Under the pieces are notes generated by a model. That model saw only the letters and a list, made by a program, of their open reading frames with translations, searched no databases and was not told the DNA's origin. Below are positions 63,352-64,000 of a stretch of DNA of 64,000 bases, one piece after another. Positions within the stretch are counted from its first letter, which is position 1. Each line of letters opens with the position of its first letter. The stretch is from Eutrophovita sp913057845 (GTDB lineage: Bacteria > Pseudomonadota > Gammaproteobacteria > Burkholderiales > Eutrophovitaceae), in NCBI GenBank assembly GCA_963925895.1, contig CAWUVH010000011.1, positions 62,001 through 126,000 on the forward strand. The letters are read 5' to 3'. The position numbers and the translations under genes are program-made.

Positions 63352-64000
63352 TTACACCATTTCAGATGACCGAATAGTGTTTTCTAGCAACATTGTAATC
63401 GTCATAGGGCCTACTCCACCAGGAACTGGGGTTAAGAACCCTGCAACCTCGCGCACAGATTCGAAGTCTACGTCGCCCGCTAAAGAACCGTCCGGCAACC
63501 GGTTAATCCCTACATCAATAACAGTGGCCCCTGGCTTAATCATGTCACCACTCAAGACTTTGGGTTTACCAACCGCAACGACAACAATGTCTGCCTGACT
63601 TGTGAACGACGCTAAATCGGGGGTTTTAGAGTTACAGATTGAAACTGTCGCACCTTTTTCTAACAACATTAAGGCCATCGGCTTACCAACTATATTGCTT
63701 CGACCAACTACAACTGCATGCCGGCCTTCAATAGCTATTCCGTAATATTCAAGGAGCTTCATGACCCCATGAGGCGTGCATGGATAAAATCGGGCATGAC
63801 CTGTCACCATCGCACCGACATTGATCTTGTGGAAGCCATCCACATCTTTCTGCGGCGAGATTATCTCCAGAATCTTATCTTCGTCAATGTGTTTTGGCAG
63901 CGGCAGTTGAACTAAAATTCCGTTAATCTCAGAATCATTATTCAGTAGTTTTAATGCTTCCAGAACCTTCTGCTCAGAAGTATTCGCCGCCAGCCGATAC
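63352..64000 (-). CDS. folD: Bifunctional methylenetetrahydrofolate dehydrogenase/cyclohydrolase, N-terminus cut by window end
   Basis: The frame is open to the right edge of the window, so the first ~70 residues lie outside. The visible part includes GILVQLPLPKHIDEDKIL and QKDVDGFHKINVG, then the NADP-binding VVVGRSNIVGKPMALMLLEKG, and the C-terminal GGVGPMTITMLLENT, all typical of FolD. It supplies 10-formyl-THF and so links folate C1 units to formate. The apparent GTG start at 63843 is internal. It is 97 bases upstream of the tolC-like gene. Confidence 0.96.
   Translation of the reverse strand, partial: YRLAANTSEQKVLEALKLLNNDSEINGILVQLPLPKHIDEDKILEIISPQKDVDGFHKINVGAMVTGHARFYPCTPHGVMKLLEYYGIAIEGRHAVVVGRSNIVGKPMALMLLEKGATVSICNSKTPDLASFTSQADIVVVAVGKPKVLSGDMIKPGATVIDVGINRLPDGSLAGDVDFESVREVAGFLTPVPGGVGPMTITMLLENTIRSSEMV

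Noticed and set aside
1..64000. CRISPR arrays, insertion sequences, prophage genes or rRNA
   Set aside because: No regularly spaced repeats, transposase, integrase or phage gene, and no rRNA sequence was seen on reading.

Overview
The window looks like the chromosome of a Betaproteobacterium, most likely of the order Burkholderiales. This is inferred from gene order and protein content, not from a search. Three things point there: the run ndk-rlmN-ispG-hisS-yfgM-bamB-der-hfq-hflX-hflK-hflC-DUF2065-hisZ-purA-rnr-rlmB, the run pyrG-kdsA-eno-ftsB, and a soluble NAD-dependent formate dehydrogenase of the FdsGBACD type. Base composition looks moderate rather than GC-rich, spacers are very short, and many genes overlap at ATGA or similar junctions, which suggests a compact genome. 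No insertion sequence, prophage, CRISPR array or rRNA is visible, and no gene-free stretch exceeds about 225 bases.

Left part (1-18.65 kb), molybdenum and formate region. After a partial NAD(P)HX dehydratase, a Baeyer-Villiger-type monooxygenase and a fluoride channel comes a dense set of genes for one metalloenzyme. It holds a molybdate ABC transporter (modB-modC-modA, in that order), a short ModE repressor with a good ModE-like operator inside the modB promoter, and cofactor genes moaD, moaE, moaA, moeA and mobA. It also holds a methionine sulfoxide reductase, the formate dehydrogenase operon fdsG-fdsB-fdsA-fdhD-fdsD, and a divergent regulator joining a ModE-like helix-turn-helix to a periplasmic-binding-protein-like domain. 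An oxalate/formate-family transporter with a 41-residue membrane partner completes the set. Read together, the genes import molybdate, build the bis-MGD cofactor, sulfurate and insert it (FdhD), oxidise formate to CO2 with NAD+, and probably move formate or oxalate across the membrane. moaC, mog/moaB and moeB are not in the window.

Middle part (18.7-43.5 kb), core housekeeping. ftsB, eno, kdsA and pyrG are followed by the divergent pair ppsA (PEP synthetase) and ppsR (its regulatory kinase/phosphorylase). A long leftward block then carries envelope and translation genes. In transcription order these are rnr-rlmB, rpsB-tsf-pyrH-frr, uppS-cdsA-dxr-rseP-bamA-skp and lpxD-fabZ-lpxA-lpxB-rnhB.

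Right part (43.6-64 kb). A tRNA-Leu(CAG) gene lies on the plus strand, alone in a leftward block. It is followed by purA, hisZ, a DUF2065 gene, hflC, hflK, hflX, hfq, der, bamB, yfgM, hisS, ispG, rlmN, ndk, tilS, accA, a gamma-glutamyltransferase, a TolC-type outer-membrane factor and the 3' part of folD, cut by the window edge. The pilW/rodZ genes that often sit between rlmN and ispG in relatives are missing here.

The most interesting material is the molybdenum/formate region: its unusual regulators (a ModE without molybdate-binding domains and a ModE-HTH/binding-protein hybrid), a perfect palindrome in the fds-regulator intergenic region, and the small transporter subunit. I did not find a wholly novel system.
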